Source of the DNA: a candidate division BRC1 bacterium HGW-BRC1-1
GTDB taxonomy: Bacteria > Sumerlaeota > Sumerlaeia > Sumerlaeales > Sumerlaeaceae
Direction of reading: 5' to 3'
DNA length: 64,000 nucleotides
NCBI GenBank assembly: GCA_002842095.1
Contig: PHCB01000013.1
Span: 1-64,000, forward strand
Below, piece after piece: positions 1-11,000 of this stretch. The notes beneath the pieces are model-generated. The model was not told the DNA's origin and searched no databases. It saw only the letters and a list, made by a program, of their open reading frames with translations. Positions within the stretch are counted from its first letter, which is position 1. Each line of letters starts with the position of its first letter. The position numbers were made by a program, and so were the translations under genes.

Positions 1-202
1 CACAATTCGACACCCCACCGCACCAAGAGTCTGTAATCCTTTGAATCGAAAACGCTCTGAAAGCGGGCCTGCTTGAAAAACGGTTTGGCCGGGGGAGAAC
101 GTCTGGCGGCGACCGGCGGGGGCGCCGGTCCCACATTGGGTGGGTCTGATTTAGGGGGGGTGAGGGTGAGAGCGGGCGGGCTGAAAAACCCAGGTTGGAG
201 CC

Positions 203-227
203 TGTCTCACGAGGGTATCGTGAGACA
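203..227 (-). terminator. hairpin downstream of gdhA
   Basis: A perfect 10-bp stem (TGTCTCACGA / TCGTGAGACA) with a 5-base loop lies 12 bases after the gdhA stop codon. On the minus strand it is followed, about 13 bases later, by a run of five T. The T-run is not adjacent to the stem, so this is a likely but not classical intrinsic terminator. The 200 bases before it, at the window edge, show no gene. Confidence 0.5.
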
Positions 228-238
228 GACTCCACTGA

Positions 239-1582
239 TCAGACGATACCCTGGGCGATCATGGCGTTGGCTACTTTGGTGAAGCCGGCTATGTTGGCGC
301 CGAGGACGTAATTGTCGGGGCTGCCGTATTCGGCGGCGGTGAAGCGGACGTTGTTGTGGATGGTTTGCATGATCTGGCGGAGGCGGTTGTCGACTTCTTC
401 GCGGGTCCAGGAGATGTGCTGGGCGTTCTGGGCCATTTCGAGGCCGGAGACGGCGACGCCGCCGGCGTTGGCTGCCTTGCCGGGGCCGTAGAGGATGTTG
501 TTGGCGAGGAAGTAGTCGACGGCGTCGGGCTGGGTGGGCATGTTGGCACCCTCGGCCACGAGGGTGCAGCCGTTGGCCACGAGGGCTTTGGCGTCGTCGA
601 GGTCGATCTCGTTCTGGGTGGCGCAGGGAAGGGCGCAGTCGCACGGGATGCCCCAGGGGCGCTTGCCTTCGAAGTATTCGGAACCCGGGAATTGGGCGGC
701 GTATTCGGCGATGCGTCCGCGGCGTTCGTTTTTGAGCTCCATGACGTAGGCGAGCTTCTCGGCGTCGATGCCGTCGCGGTCGAGGATGGTGCCGCCGCTG
801 TCGCTGAGGGTGATGCACTTGCCGCCGAACTCGTTGACGCGCTCGACGGTGTATTGGGCCACGTTGCCGGAGCCGGAGACGGTGCAGGTTTTACCTTCGA
901 TGCTTTCGCCACGGGTGGCGAGCATTTCCTCGGTGAAGTAAGTGAGCCCATAGCCGGTGGCTTCGGGGCGTATGAGGGAACCGCCCCAGCCAAAGCCCTT
1001 GCCGGTCATGGTTCCGGTAAACTCGTTGGCAAGGCGCTTGTACTGGCCGAAGAGGTAGCCGATTTCGCGTCCGCCCACGCCGATGTCGCCGGCGGGAACG
1101 TCGGTGTCTGGGCCGATGTGGCGTACGAGTTCGATCATGAAGCTCTGGCAGAAGCGCATGACTTCGTTGTCGCTTTTGCCCTTGGGGTCAAAGTCGGATC
1201 CGCCCTTGGCGCCGCCCATGGGGAGGGTGGTGAGGGCGTTTTTGAAGATTTGCTCGAAGGCGAGGAACTTGAGGAGGCCAAGGTAGACCGTGGGGTGGAA
1301 ACGCAGGCCGCCCTTGTAGGCACCAATGGCGTTGTTGAACTGGATGCGGAAGCCGCGGTTGACCTGGTAGTCGCCCTTGTCGTCGATCCAGCCGACGCGG
1401 AAGATGATCATGCGGTCGGGTTCGACGAGGCGCTCGAGGACGGCGTTGTGGCGGTATTTGGGGAAGCGGTCAAGGCAGGGCTGCAGGCTGTGAAAGACTT
1501 CGCTGAGGGCCTGATGGAACTCGGGTTGATGGCCCGTCTTGGCGCGGACTTCGGAGATAAAATGTTCAACGTCATAGGTCAT
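239..1582 (-). CDS. gdhA: NADP-type glutamate dehydrogenase
   Basis: A 447-residue protein of the hexameric glutamate dehydrogenase family, which interconverts 2-oxoglutarate plus ammonia and glutamate in the cytosol. Visible family blocks are GGLRFHP (residues about 91-97), the catalytic-lysine region PMGGAKGGSDFDPKGKSD, PAGDIGVGGREIGY, and the Rossmann segment TVSGSGNVAQYTVE followed by the C-terminal NAGGVAVSGLEMAQN. Length is the usual one for the small bacterial enzyme (about 447). The ATG is preceded by AAGGA nine bases upstream. It stands alone between a hairpin and a 0.5-kb gap, so it is probably monocistronic. NADP rather than NAD use is inferred from the subfamily, not from a decisive residue. 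Confidence 0.95.
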   Translation of the reverse strand: MTYDVEHFISEVRAKTGHQPEFHQALSEVFHSLQPCLDRFPKYRHNAVLERLVEPDRMIIFRVGWIDDKGDYQVNRGFRIQFNNAIGAYKGGLRFHPTVYLGLLKFLAFEQIFKNALTTLPMGGAKGGSDFDPKGKSDNEVMRFCQSFMIELVRHIGPDTDVPAGDIGVGGREIGYLFGQYKRLANEFTGTMTGKGFGWGGSLIRPEATGYGLTYFTEEMLATRGESIEGKTCTVSGSGNVAQYTVERVNEFGGKCITLSDSGGTILDRDGIDAEKLAYVMELKNERRGRIAEYAAQFPGSEYFEGKRPWGIPCDCALPCATQNEIDLDDAKALVANGCTLVAEGANMPTQPDAVDYFLANNILYGPGKAANAGGVAVSGLEMAQNAQHISWTREEVDNRLRQIMQTIHNNVRFTAAEYGSPDNYVLGANIAGFTKVANAMIAQGIV

Positions 1583-2109
1583 GCGGATATGTCCTTCTTT
1601 ATTAGGTTAAAATATCTGGTAATGCCCCGCGCCCCGGGAGACTAACGGTGGTGTATGGCCCGCCATGTGAGCAGCACACCCCTCGGAAAAGCAAACGCAG
1701 CGCAGGGAAAAGTATTTCGCCTTCTTAAAAAGAGGAAACGCGGTCAGAACAAAATGGTGTCAAACCAAATCGCGGATGGTTCTTTTTGCGCGGTTTGTTC
1801 CAAATCAAACCCTGCCGGTTTCCAACCGCTCATGAACGCGGATGAGCCCGAATATGAAAGCGGGACAAAATGCCCGGCACATCGAAGAAAAAATCGGGGT
1901 CGGGGCTCATGCCGGGATAGAGAAAAGGGCTTCCGAGGGGGAAAGAAAAGAAAGGCGTGAACCGTGGATAAGTTCGCAATTCTCATTGACGCTTATTTCG
2001 CGCAACCGTTAGGTTTTCCGTTAACTCGCGGTGAGGTTTTATCAGCGGGGACGCCCCTCAGGCTTTTGCCGGGGTGAAAATCCATACCGTTACAGGGAGA
2101 GAACGACTC
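1583..2109. other. intergenic region, no gene supported
   Basis: A divergent gap of 527 bases between gdhA (-) and the SPOR/TPR protein (+). Short open frames here have no family signature and poor composition. A TTGACG box at 1986-1991 could be a -35 element for the downstream gene, but no good -10 follows at the right distance. A small GC-rich hairpin (GGGGACGCCCC region, about 2046-2056) lies in the 5' leader of the next gene. I see nothing that decides a function. Confidence 0.4.
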
Positions 2110-4950
2110 TTGAAGCGTCTCTTGGTGGCACTGGCCCTGGGGGCCCTGACTGTTTCATCGACGCCGGTAATCGGCGCAAATATGACCCGCAGTTTGGCGG
2201 GTGGTGCGGGGCAGGAAGCTCCCGCGCCGGGCGGCGCGATGCCGGGATTGAGTGCGGTGAATGAAGCCGCACCAACGGGCTCCGGCGGATGGCGTGTTCT
2301 CGTGGCCACGGGCATTGACGAGGGTGCGGCGCAGCGGTTTGCGGGGTCATTGAGGCTGGATGGTTACTCTCCCGTTACCGTGGAAACCGATGCCAGCGGT
2401 GGCAAAGCTGTGTATGTGGGCGACATGCCCAACGAGCCGGCGGCGCGGGCGCTGATGGATGATCTGGTGCGCGACAAGGGTTATTCGGCGGTGGGAGTGG
2501 AAGGTCCGGGCCAGGCGACGGCGCCCGTGGAGCAGAGCACTCTGCCCGCAGCGACAGCCACGACGAAAGTGTTTCGTGTGATGGTGGATGAGTTTCCGGG
2601 AGGAAGCCAACAAGCCGCCGACAGCCTGAAAAAAGCGCTGCTGGATGACGATTATCTGAACGTGGAAGTGGTGACGCAGCCCGACGGAAACATGCGTGTT
2701 ATGATGGGTTCCTTCCCCGCGGAAGCAGACGCACAAAAACTTTCGTCTCTGCTGAACAGCGAGGGTTATGCGCGGGCGTCGGTGGTGACGGGGCAGTCTG
2801 CACCCGTCGTTGCAGCGGGCGAGGCGATGCCGCAGTTGTCCAACGACGCACTCGCGGGGCTGACGCCTCAGCAGCAGCAGGAAATGTTGAAGCTGCTGCG
2901 CGAACTGAGCGCGGCCCAGGCGGGCCAGGCCATGAGTCTTCAAGAAACCGAAGATCTGCGGGCGCGTGTGAAACAAGCCCAGAGCGGAACAGGCGGCAAC
3001 ATCCTGAGCACAGCGCGCCAGAGCCAGCAGGATTTAGTAGAAAAGAAGAAACAGATAGACACGTTATACGCTGCCTCGCGCGAGGCGATGATGTCTCAGA
3101 AGTGGGACGATGCGCAGGCGAAGCTGGATGAAGTGAGAGCGATTGCTCCCGACGATGTTCTGCTGACCTCGAAGCAAATGCGGCTGGATAACCAGCGCAA
3201 GAGTGGGGCAACGGCTGATTCTCCGTCGGGAAATCTGGATGAGTTGCGTCGCCTGGCCAATGAGGCCTTTGAAAAGGGTGATCTGAAAGGCGCATTGCCA
3301 CGCTATCAAACACTGCTGGCGAACAACCCAAGCGACGGCGAGCTGGCCAATCGGATCGGCGAAATAAACAACCGCCTGGAACCTCGCAAAGAAGCCGAAG
3401 GCGAGGCGGCGGCAAGCACCATGAGTTCGCTGCCGCCGTGGGTCATGTGGGGTGGAGGCGCCCTGCTGTTGGTGGTGTTGATTCTGGCGGTGATGCAGTT
3501 CATCAACATGCGTCGGGAAAAAGAACTGATCAATGAAGTCAAAGGGATGTCGGCGTCATCGGCGAAGCAACGAGCCGCCGCCGCCGAGCCTAAAAACAAA
3601 CGCGCAGGTAGAGGCTCGATCACCGGCGCGGCAGCCGGTGGCCTGAGCGGCACCAGCACCTTAAGCGGTATGGATGCATTCGACCCCATGCCCGATCCGG
3701 TTGACATGAACGCCGACGAACAGCCCCAACCCGAAGTTCAGGAAGAATTCGTTTCAGACCAAACCAAGGCTCCGCGCTTTCAAGATGCACCGATGGGTGA
3801 GCCGGATATGTTGGTTCTGCCCGATCTGAACTTAACGCCTCCGGAAGGCGTTATCTCACGGACGCCCCCTCCGGCTCCGATACCCGAACCACCCGCCCCG
3901 GAACCAGTCGAAGAAGCACCAGTGGCCATGGGTGACTCGGTTGATTTGTCGAACTTCGATTTTTCGTCCCTCTCGTCTCCATCGGAAACGCCCGCAGCGC
4001 CCGCAAGCGCACCAGCGGATGATTCGCCGTTTGGGCCGGGCGGGTTGAATCTCGACGATTTGATGGGCGCGTCCTCATCACCAGCAGGTGTGCCGGTGCC
4101 CGAGGGAATGGAATTGCCTGATCTGGGAATTCCGCCCATGCCAACTCCATCTGAGGGGATGGGATCGTTGTCCCTGCCAGAAGATCTGGTGCCGGCCAAC
4201 CCCGGACCGCCCGATCCTCTGCCCGCCGGTTTTGAGGAAACTGCGAAACTCGACAGTGTGCCCGGTTCGGACCTGCCGCCCACCGTTGATCCCGGCGAGA
4301 CCCATCCGAAAGCGCCGGCTGCGGCACAAGAAGAAGCTCCCAAGGTGGAAGCACCTGCGGCTCCCGTAGCTCCGGCCGGACCGGAAATCTTCTTCAAGCA
4401 AGATCTGACCGAGGTGGCAGTGGGCCAGAAACCCGCCGAGTGGCAGGGCGAGTATGATTACGCCTCGCTGTTGGTTTCCGAAGAAAATCCGCCGAATGGT
4501 GCGGGCAAGTACCTCAAGTTCGAAAAGCGCACGGGTGCCGGCAGCGCGAACTTCACGCTCCGCTTCCCCAATGCGGCGGGCCGCGTGATGGTGGATTTTG
4601 ATCTGCGCTGCGACGATAAAAACAAGTACCTGCTGGGCTTCTATGTGGAGAAGGACGAGGATTTCAAGCAGTCGGTCCACACGATCGTGCACCGCATTGA
4701 TTCCAAAACCCCGCCCACATTGCGCATTCAGGGCGAGCCGATCGCCTATGAACTGGGCGCGTGGCGTCACATCCGCTTCGAGATGAATCTGTTGTCGGGC
4801 ACCGTGACGGCACTGGTGGACGGCAAACAGGTGGTGCGCGATGCAAAGCTTCCCAGCAATCCGGCGTTTGTGAACACACTCTCCATCCGCGACAACCTGG
4901 CCACCACGGGCGTATTGTGTCTGGCCAATATTCAGGTGACAGGCGTTTAG
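2110..4950 (+). CDS. SPOR-TPR-transmembrane-lectin-like protein
   Basis: About 946 residues. I chose the TTG at 2110 because it follows AGGGAGAGA and begins a clean signal sequence (MKRLLVALALGALTVSSTP); a GTG at 2074 in frame is the alternative. Two SPOR-like repeats (about residues 60-130 and 150-230 by the longer start) are followed by a coiled-coil/TPR stretch, one transmembrane helix (PWVMWGGGALLLVVLILAVM, roughly residues 445-470), a long Pro/Ala/Glu-rich linker, and a C-terminal 190-residue beta-rich domain resembling concanavalin/LamG folds. SPOR domains usually bind denuded peptidoglycan. By normal topology the SPOR part is periplasmic and the C-terminal domain cytoplasmic, which is odd for a lectin fold. 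The giant CHC2-TPR gene follows after 100 bases and may act with it. Function is unknown. Confidence 0.75.
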   Translation: MKRLLVALALGALTVSSTPVIGANMTRSLAGGAGQEAPAPGGAMPGLSAVNEAAPTGSGGWRVLVATGIDEGAAQRFAGSLRLDGYSPVTVETDASGGKAVYVGDMPNEPAARALMDDLVRDKGYSAVGVEGPGQATAPVEQSTLPAATATTKVFRVMVDEFPGGSQQAADSLKKALLDDDYLNVEVVTQPDGNMRVMMGSFPAEADAQKLSSLLNSEGYARASVVTGQSAPVVAAGEAMPQLSNDALAGLTPQQQQEMLKLLRELSAAQAGQAMSLQETEDLRARVKQAQSGTGGNILSTARQSQQDLVEKKKQIDTLYAASREAMMSQKWDDAQAKLDEVRAIAPDDVLLTSKQMRLDNQRKSGATADSPSGNLDELRRLANEAFEKGDLKGALPRYQTLLANNPSDGELANRIGEINNRLEPRKEAEGEAAASTMSSLPPWVMWGGGALLLVVLILAVMQFINMRREKELINEVKGMSASSAKQRAAAAEPKNKRAGRGSITGAAAGGLSGTSTLSGMDAFDPMPDPVDMNADEQPQPEVQEEFVSDQTKAPRFQDAPMGEPDMLVLPDLNLTPPEGVISRTPPPAPIPEPPAPEPVEEAPVAMGDSVDLSNFDFSSLSSPSETPAAPASAPADDSPFGPGGLNLDDLMGASSSPAGVPVPEGMELPDLGIPPMPTPSEGMGSLSLPEDLVPANPGPPDPLPAGFEETAKLDSVPGSDLPPTVDPGETHPKAPAAAQEEAPKVEAPAAPVAPAGPEIFFKQDLTEVAVGQKPAEWQGEYDYASLLVSEENPPNGAGKYLKFEKRTGAGSANFTLRFPNAAGRVMVDFDLRCDDKNKYLLGFYVEKDEDFKQSVHTIVHRIDSKTPPTLRIQGEPIAYELGAWRHIRFEMNLLSGTVTALVDGKQVVRDAKLPSNPAFVNTLSIRDNLATTGVLCLANIQVTGV

Positions 4951-5050
4951 CGGAGAGGGTTAACTCTCTGGCATTTGATCGGGATTTGCACCTTGCAACA
5001 CCACCATGGTGAGATCTGATCGCAACGAGTCGAAGCATGGTTGAGGATTT

Positions 5051-8000
5051 ATGGACACTGCCGTAGCCACAGGTTTTCAGCAGGAGGTTAACCAGCGCAT
5101 TGATGCGGTGGAGCTGATCAACCATATTGGCTATGCCGTGGACAAAGTGCAGGTTGTCGGCGAGTCGATCAAATGCTTCTGCCCCATCCATAAGGATGCG
5201 CGGTTTCGGTCGCTTCTTGTGGACACAACCCGCCGCACCTTCAAATGCACGATCAAGACATGCCCGGGAGTGAGTGGTGGCTCTCTGGTAGATTTGGCCG
5301 CTCTGGCCTTGAACCTGCCACGTTTGGACGCGGCCGCTCGCGTGGCCCACGCGCTGAAGTTGCCGCTGGACCCGGAATGGTACGACAAGCTGGCGTCGTT
5401 CGCGTTGGATGAGGCCAGGGTTGCCGCGGAAGCTGGTAACGCGGAAGGGCGCGAGGCAGCCATTCGCAAGGCCATCGCATGGCATCCGTCTGCGGCGGCA
5501 CCACGGATGATGCTGGCGCAAATGCTGGCCGAGGCGGGTAATCTGGTGGCGGCCCGCGATGAGTACTGCCAGGCTGCGGAAGTGGCGCTGGAAGCGGGCA
5601 ATCACGAAACGGCAAACGAAGTGCTGACGGCCGCCACGGCGCTGTTACCCGAGGATGAAGACATTCTGTTCATGCGCATCCACGGGGCGGAACTTCGCAA
5701 CGACACGGCGATGCTGGCGGCGCTGCTGGACCAGATGGCATCCATCCGCGAAGTGGCGGGCCGGCAGGCCGACAACGTGGGGGTGCTGACCCAACTGGCC
5801 GAGTTGACGCCCGACGACGCTCAACTACATTTGCGCCTGGCTAACGCCCATGAGTTGCGCCATGATATCAACAACGCCGCCACGGCCCTGGAGAAAGCGG
5901 CCGAGTTGCTGACAGCCGAGGGCAAGGGCGACGAAGCGGTGCTACTTCTGGAGAAGATTCTCCAATTCGATCCGGGCCGCCTGAAAATGCGCGCGCGCAT
6001 TGCCGACCACTTGCTTCAGGATGGCGAGTATGACCGGGCGAAGGCGCACATTTTTGAGAGCGTGAATCTGATGATGGAGCGCGGCGACCTCGTGTTGGCC
6101 GCCGAAACCGTGCGCAAGTGGTTCAGCGTGGAGCCCGAAAGTGTGGAGGCCCACGAGAGTCTGGCGCGCATCGCCACAGACATGGGTGACCCGGCAGAGG
6201 CCGCGCGGGAGCTGAGGGCTTGCGCCGAAATTTTTCGAGCGAAAAACGACCACGCAACAACGCTTGAATACCTGTACCGGATCAAATTTCAAACCCCCGA
6301 CGATGTTGCGTTGCGTCGCGATATCGTGGACGAACTTCGCAAATCCGACAAGAACCAACCGGCGGCGCTGGAATGTCTGGACCTGGCGGAAGTGCATCAT
6401 GCGCGCAGCGAGCCCGACGAAGACACTGCGGCACTTCGCGAAGCAGCATCTCTGGACCCGACTCCCTCCTTCCGTCTGATGGTGGCCGATATTCTGGCGG
6501 ACCGGGGTCGTGCCGATGATGCGGCCGATATGGCGCTGGCTGCGGCGGACGCTGCGGAAAGTTTGGGCGATACGCAAACCGCGCTGGAATGCATCGGCCG
6601 GTTTTTGCAGTCGAAACCTGATGACGTGGAAACAATCCATCGGCGCGTTCGCCTGCTATGGAAAGCTGACGAAGAACGCGAGGCCATGGCCGCATCAGCG
6701 GATCTGGCACCGCATCTCATGGGTCCGGAGAAGGTCGCCGAGGCCCGCGAGTTGCTTGCCGAGGCCGCCGCCCACGCTTCGCTGGCGAATGGCGGGCAGG
6801 CGCTGGCACTGTATCGGTTGGCGTCTCAAGCCGGGACCGCCCACGAAGCCATGGCTTTTTATGGCGCAGCGGTGCATGAGCTGACGACCGGCGATGATTT
6901 CAGCGAGGCGCTGAGTATCGCGCTGGCAGGGCTGGAACTCGTGCCCGAAGAAGGCCGGCTGCTGACAGACGCTGCAAGGTTTGCGGGCGAAGTGGGGCTG
7001 CACACGGATCGCGCAGGTTACCTCGTACGGTTGGCGAATCAACTGAATGAGGCCGGAGAAGCGCACAAGGCGATCGAAGCGCTCGGACAGGCTCTGGATT
7101 CGACCCCCGATGAAGAACCATTGCGCCGGCGTTTGGCTGACCTTCAGTTGCAGACCTCGCAGCGCGATGAGGCTCAGGCCACATGGCGCGATTTACTCGC
7201 GCGGCAGGAGGCTCTGGCCCCCGATGATCTGGACGCACTGCTTGCCCTCAATCACGAGTATCTGGCATTGTTCCCCGAAGACCAGATGACCCGTCGTTCC
7301 CTTGCCGAGCATCTGGCCGGGGCAGGGCGTCTCGCCGAGGCGAACCGCCAATTCTCGGTGTTGTTGCATGCGGCCGAAAAGGCCGGAGATATCCCTACTG
7401 AGTTGGATGTACGCCAACGGCTGGTGCAGTTGGAGCCGGACAACAGTCGGTTGCGAATCGAGCTGGCTCAAGCCTGCGAACGCGCCGGCGATACGCCCGG
7501 TGCGGTGCAGATGCTGCGCGAAATTGCCCACGATTGTTCCGGTGCAGACAAACCGGAGGAAGCCGCCGAGGCGCTGCGTCAGGCGGTGTTGCTGGAACCG
7601 GAAGACCCAGTGTTAACGCTCACGCTGGCGAACGCCGAACGGACGGCCGGCAACATGGCCGCCTTCAAGGCAACGTTGGAACGTCTTCTGGAGCTGGGCG
7701 AAGCCGGTCCGGGGTCCGAGTTTTATCGCGAGGAAAGCCGTCGTTCACTGGAGCAAAAGCGGCTGAAGGACGCGCGGGACGAAACGCAGCGGTGGCTGCA
7801 ATTCTCACCCGAAGATTTGGATGCACGCGAGCAGTTGGCGACCATCCACATTCGGCAGAAGCATCCGCGTCTGGCAGTTGAAAACTGGCTTGCGGTGGCC
7901 GAAGCGTCGCGCGCAACCGACCCCGAACGGGCAGCGCGGGCTCTGCGCAATGTTGTGGAAACCGATCCGGAAAATACGCAGGCGCGCCAGAGTCTGAGCC

Positions 8001-11000
8001 AGGTACTGCTGGAGTCGGGTCAGGAGCAGGAAGCGCTGGAACAGATGCGGCAGCTTGCCGACAGTCTGATCGACCGCAGGGCTTACAAGGAGGCTTCCAC
8101 GCTTCTTGCGCGCATTCTGGAGTACGACACCCAATCGGTGGATACGCTCCGGCGTCTGGCTTCGCTGGTGCATGAACATGAAGGTTTCGAGAAGGCCGCC
8201 CCGAACATCCGCAAGTTGCTGGCGGTTATGCGCGAGTCTTCCGCGCCCGACGACGTGGCCGCGCAGTATGAGTCCATCGTCAAACTCCAGGGTGCGGATC
8301 TCAGTTTCCGTTCGGAATTTGCCGATTACCTGACTGAACTCGGGCGAACCGCCGAGGCAAAGTCTCAGATGCTTCAATTGGCTCAAGTTTATCGCGATGA
8401 GTTCAACGATCCGGTTCGAGCCATTCAGTTGTTCGGTCGCGCCACATCGCAGTTTCCGGAGCCCGCCGACGCTCGCATTTTTGAGGAGGTCGCATCGCTG
8501 CATCTGGCTTTGAACGTGCCGGAGTTTGCTGCGGAAGCGTTTCGTGAAGCCGCGCGTTTGTTCCTGCAACAGGACGACCTGGCCGGTGCCGAAAGCGTGA
8601 TGCTTCGTTTAATCGATCTGCCGGCATCGCTCCCCGCAGACCTTGCCCGACTGGGACGTATCCAGCACATGCAGGGTCGCGAAGAGGAAGCGGCTGCGAA
8701 CCTCCGCCGTGCGTTGGACGAGGGAGATGCAGCTGCATCGCTGAGCCCCGGCGAACGGCGCGAGATGTGCGATCTGCTTCTTGAAGCCGATCCGCACGAC
8801 GTAAAAGCCATCATCATGTTGCTCGACTCACTGTCGGTCGAGGAAGCATCGTCGCGCTCCCATGAGATTCAGGCGCGGCTTGCCCTGGATGGGAAAACGG
8901 CGGAACGTACCGCGGTGCTGCGCCACGCGGTGACGCTGTCGCCCGACGATATTGGCCTTCATCGCCATCTGGCCGGTGCATTACGGGAGGAGGGAGAACA
9001 GACCCTTCTGGCCCACGAACTGACCATCCTCTGCCGCCATGCCATCGAGATGAATCTGCCCGATGACGCCAGCACGTTGCTTGACGAACTGACGGACCTG
9101 CCGCTGGATGCCGAGGCAACGCTGGCTGTGGGCGATTTGCTGAACAGCGCCGGTCACACCGAGAAAGCGGTGCACCGCTACTGCGAGGCAGCGCAGGCTT
9201 TTGCCGATGCGGACGACGAAACCCATGCGGCATCGGCATTGCGAAATGCGGCCGAGCTTAGCTCGTCTTCACTGCCCAGCAGTTCCGTGGCGGCAATTTT
9301 CCGGCGTACGCGGGGCGACCGCATGTTGGTGCCCGTGGTGCGCGATCTGCTGGACAAAGCGCTGAAGGCGCGCAATCGGACGCCTTCGCTTCTCATCGGC
9401 ACGGCCCTCCTTGAAACATGTACGCCGAAAGAAGTGGACGAGCTTCTGCGCCACATCGATAAAACGGCAGGAAGCGGTTTCCTCGCCACCATTGGTGGGG
9501 CCCACACCGACTGGCTGTTGGCGCGTGACCAGACCACCGAGGCCCTGCGCATCATTCGATTGATCACTGAAACAGCCCCTGATACGCCCGAGTCGTGGTG
9601 GCTCGCCTCGCAGATTTATCGCAAGGTCGAGAACATGTCCGCCGCCGGCGAAGCCTCCTTAAAAGCGGCCCAGTTGTTCTCACAGGCAGGCGCGGTGACC
9701 GAGGAGGAGACATGTTATCGCGAAGCCCTTGAAGAGCTTCCTGATGACATTGGCGTTCTGGAAACGCTGGCTCATTTTTACGAGCGTGAGCGCCGGTTGC
9801 AGGAATCCGTGGAAATGATGCACCGCATCGTGAGCATGGCGGAGCGCGAGGACGACGCAGAAACAACGCTGCGCTGGTTGAGCCGCATAGTTGAGGTGCT
9901 GCCCGGCGATGCAGTCGCCCGCGAACATATCGTGCAAAACCTGCTGAAGGAAAACCGCACGGGCGAGGCAGTTACGCATCTGATGAAGCTGGCCGGCGAC
10001 CACGTGAACGCCGGACGTATCGAAGAGGCGATTGCAACCTACGAGCAGGCCCATGTGCAGCAGCCAAACAATGCGGAGATTCTGACCTGTCTGGTGGATC
10101 TGGTAACGGAGAACAATCAGCCCGAGCGTTTCGACAAGTTCAGCATCGCTCTCGCCGAGGTACACGCCGCTAACAGCGACCTGAAACTGGCCGGTCTCAT
10201 CCTGAACACCCTTCTTCAGACGCACCCCGACAATCTCGCGGCGATGACGCGGCTGGCGGAGTTTTCCCGGCAAGCCGACGATACGCGCACCGAAATTCGC
10301 ACGCTCAATCGACTGGGTCACAAGCAGGCAAAAGCGCGCAACTACGAGGCTGCGGTGGCCGCATTTGAACGGTTGCACGAAATCCAGCCCGATGACACCG
10401 ACACGATGGAAATGCTGGTCGATTGTTGCGTGGCCGGCTCGATGACGGACAAAGCAGCGTTGTACGCAGTGCGTCAGCTTGATCTGGCGCGATTGAATAA
10501 CGACCCGGTCTTGCTGCAAAAGGCGGCTGGCAAGGTTCTGATCATCGACGCAGATAACCCCGTGGCTCTCGACGCCATGGGCAACTGTCTGGCGGAAGAA
10601 ACACCCACCGACGCCGCAAAATATCTGCACCGCGCGGCCAAACAATTTGAGGCCCTGGGCGATGTCAGCGGGGCGGCTCTCTCACTTCAGAAGGCCCTGG
10701 AACTGGCCCCCGACGATGCCGGAGGCTGGGCAACCCTCGCACGACATCATAAAACCCTCAATGATCTTCCGGCACAAAACCAGGCCCTGATGATGCAGGC
10801 GAATGTTCTGGCGGGCAAGGGAGAGAAGGCTGCCGCTGCCAAGATTGTGAAAAGCGTTCTGGCGGGCAAGGATGTTGAAACGGAGATTCATGAGAAAGCC
10901 CTTCTCATCTGGAAAACCATCGATGATACCAAGGCCGCCATGGTCGAGCGCATTCACCTGGCCGGGCATTACATCAAGGAAGGCAACTATGCCGCAGCGG

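Noticed and set aside
356-1645. 429-codon open frame on the plus strand opposite gdhA
   Set aside because: It is a shadow of gdhA caused by strong GC preference at third codon positions; its composition (Gly/Ala/Val/Glu-rich without motifs) is typical of antisense frames. gdhA has full family motifs.
1655-1960. 101-codon frame upstream of the SPOR/TPR gene
   Set aside because: No ribosome-binding site, Lys/Arg-biased composition, no family signature, and an equal-length frame exists opposite. Left as intergenic.
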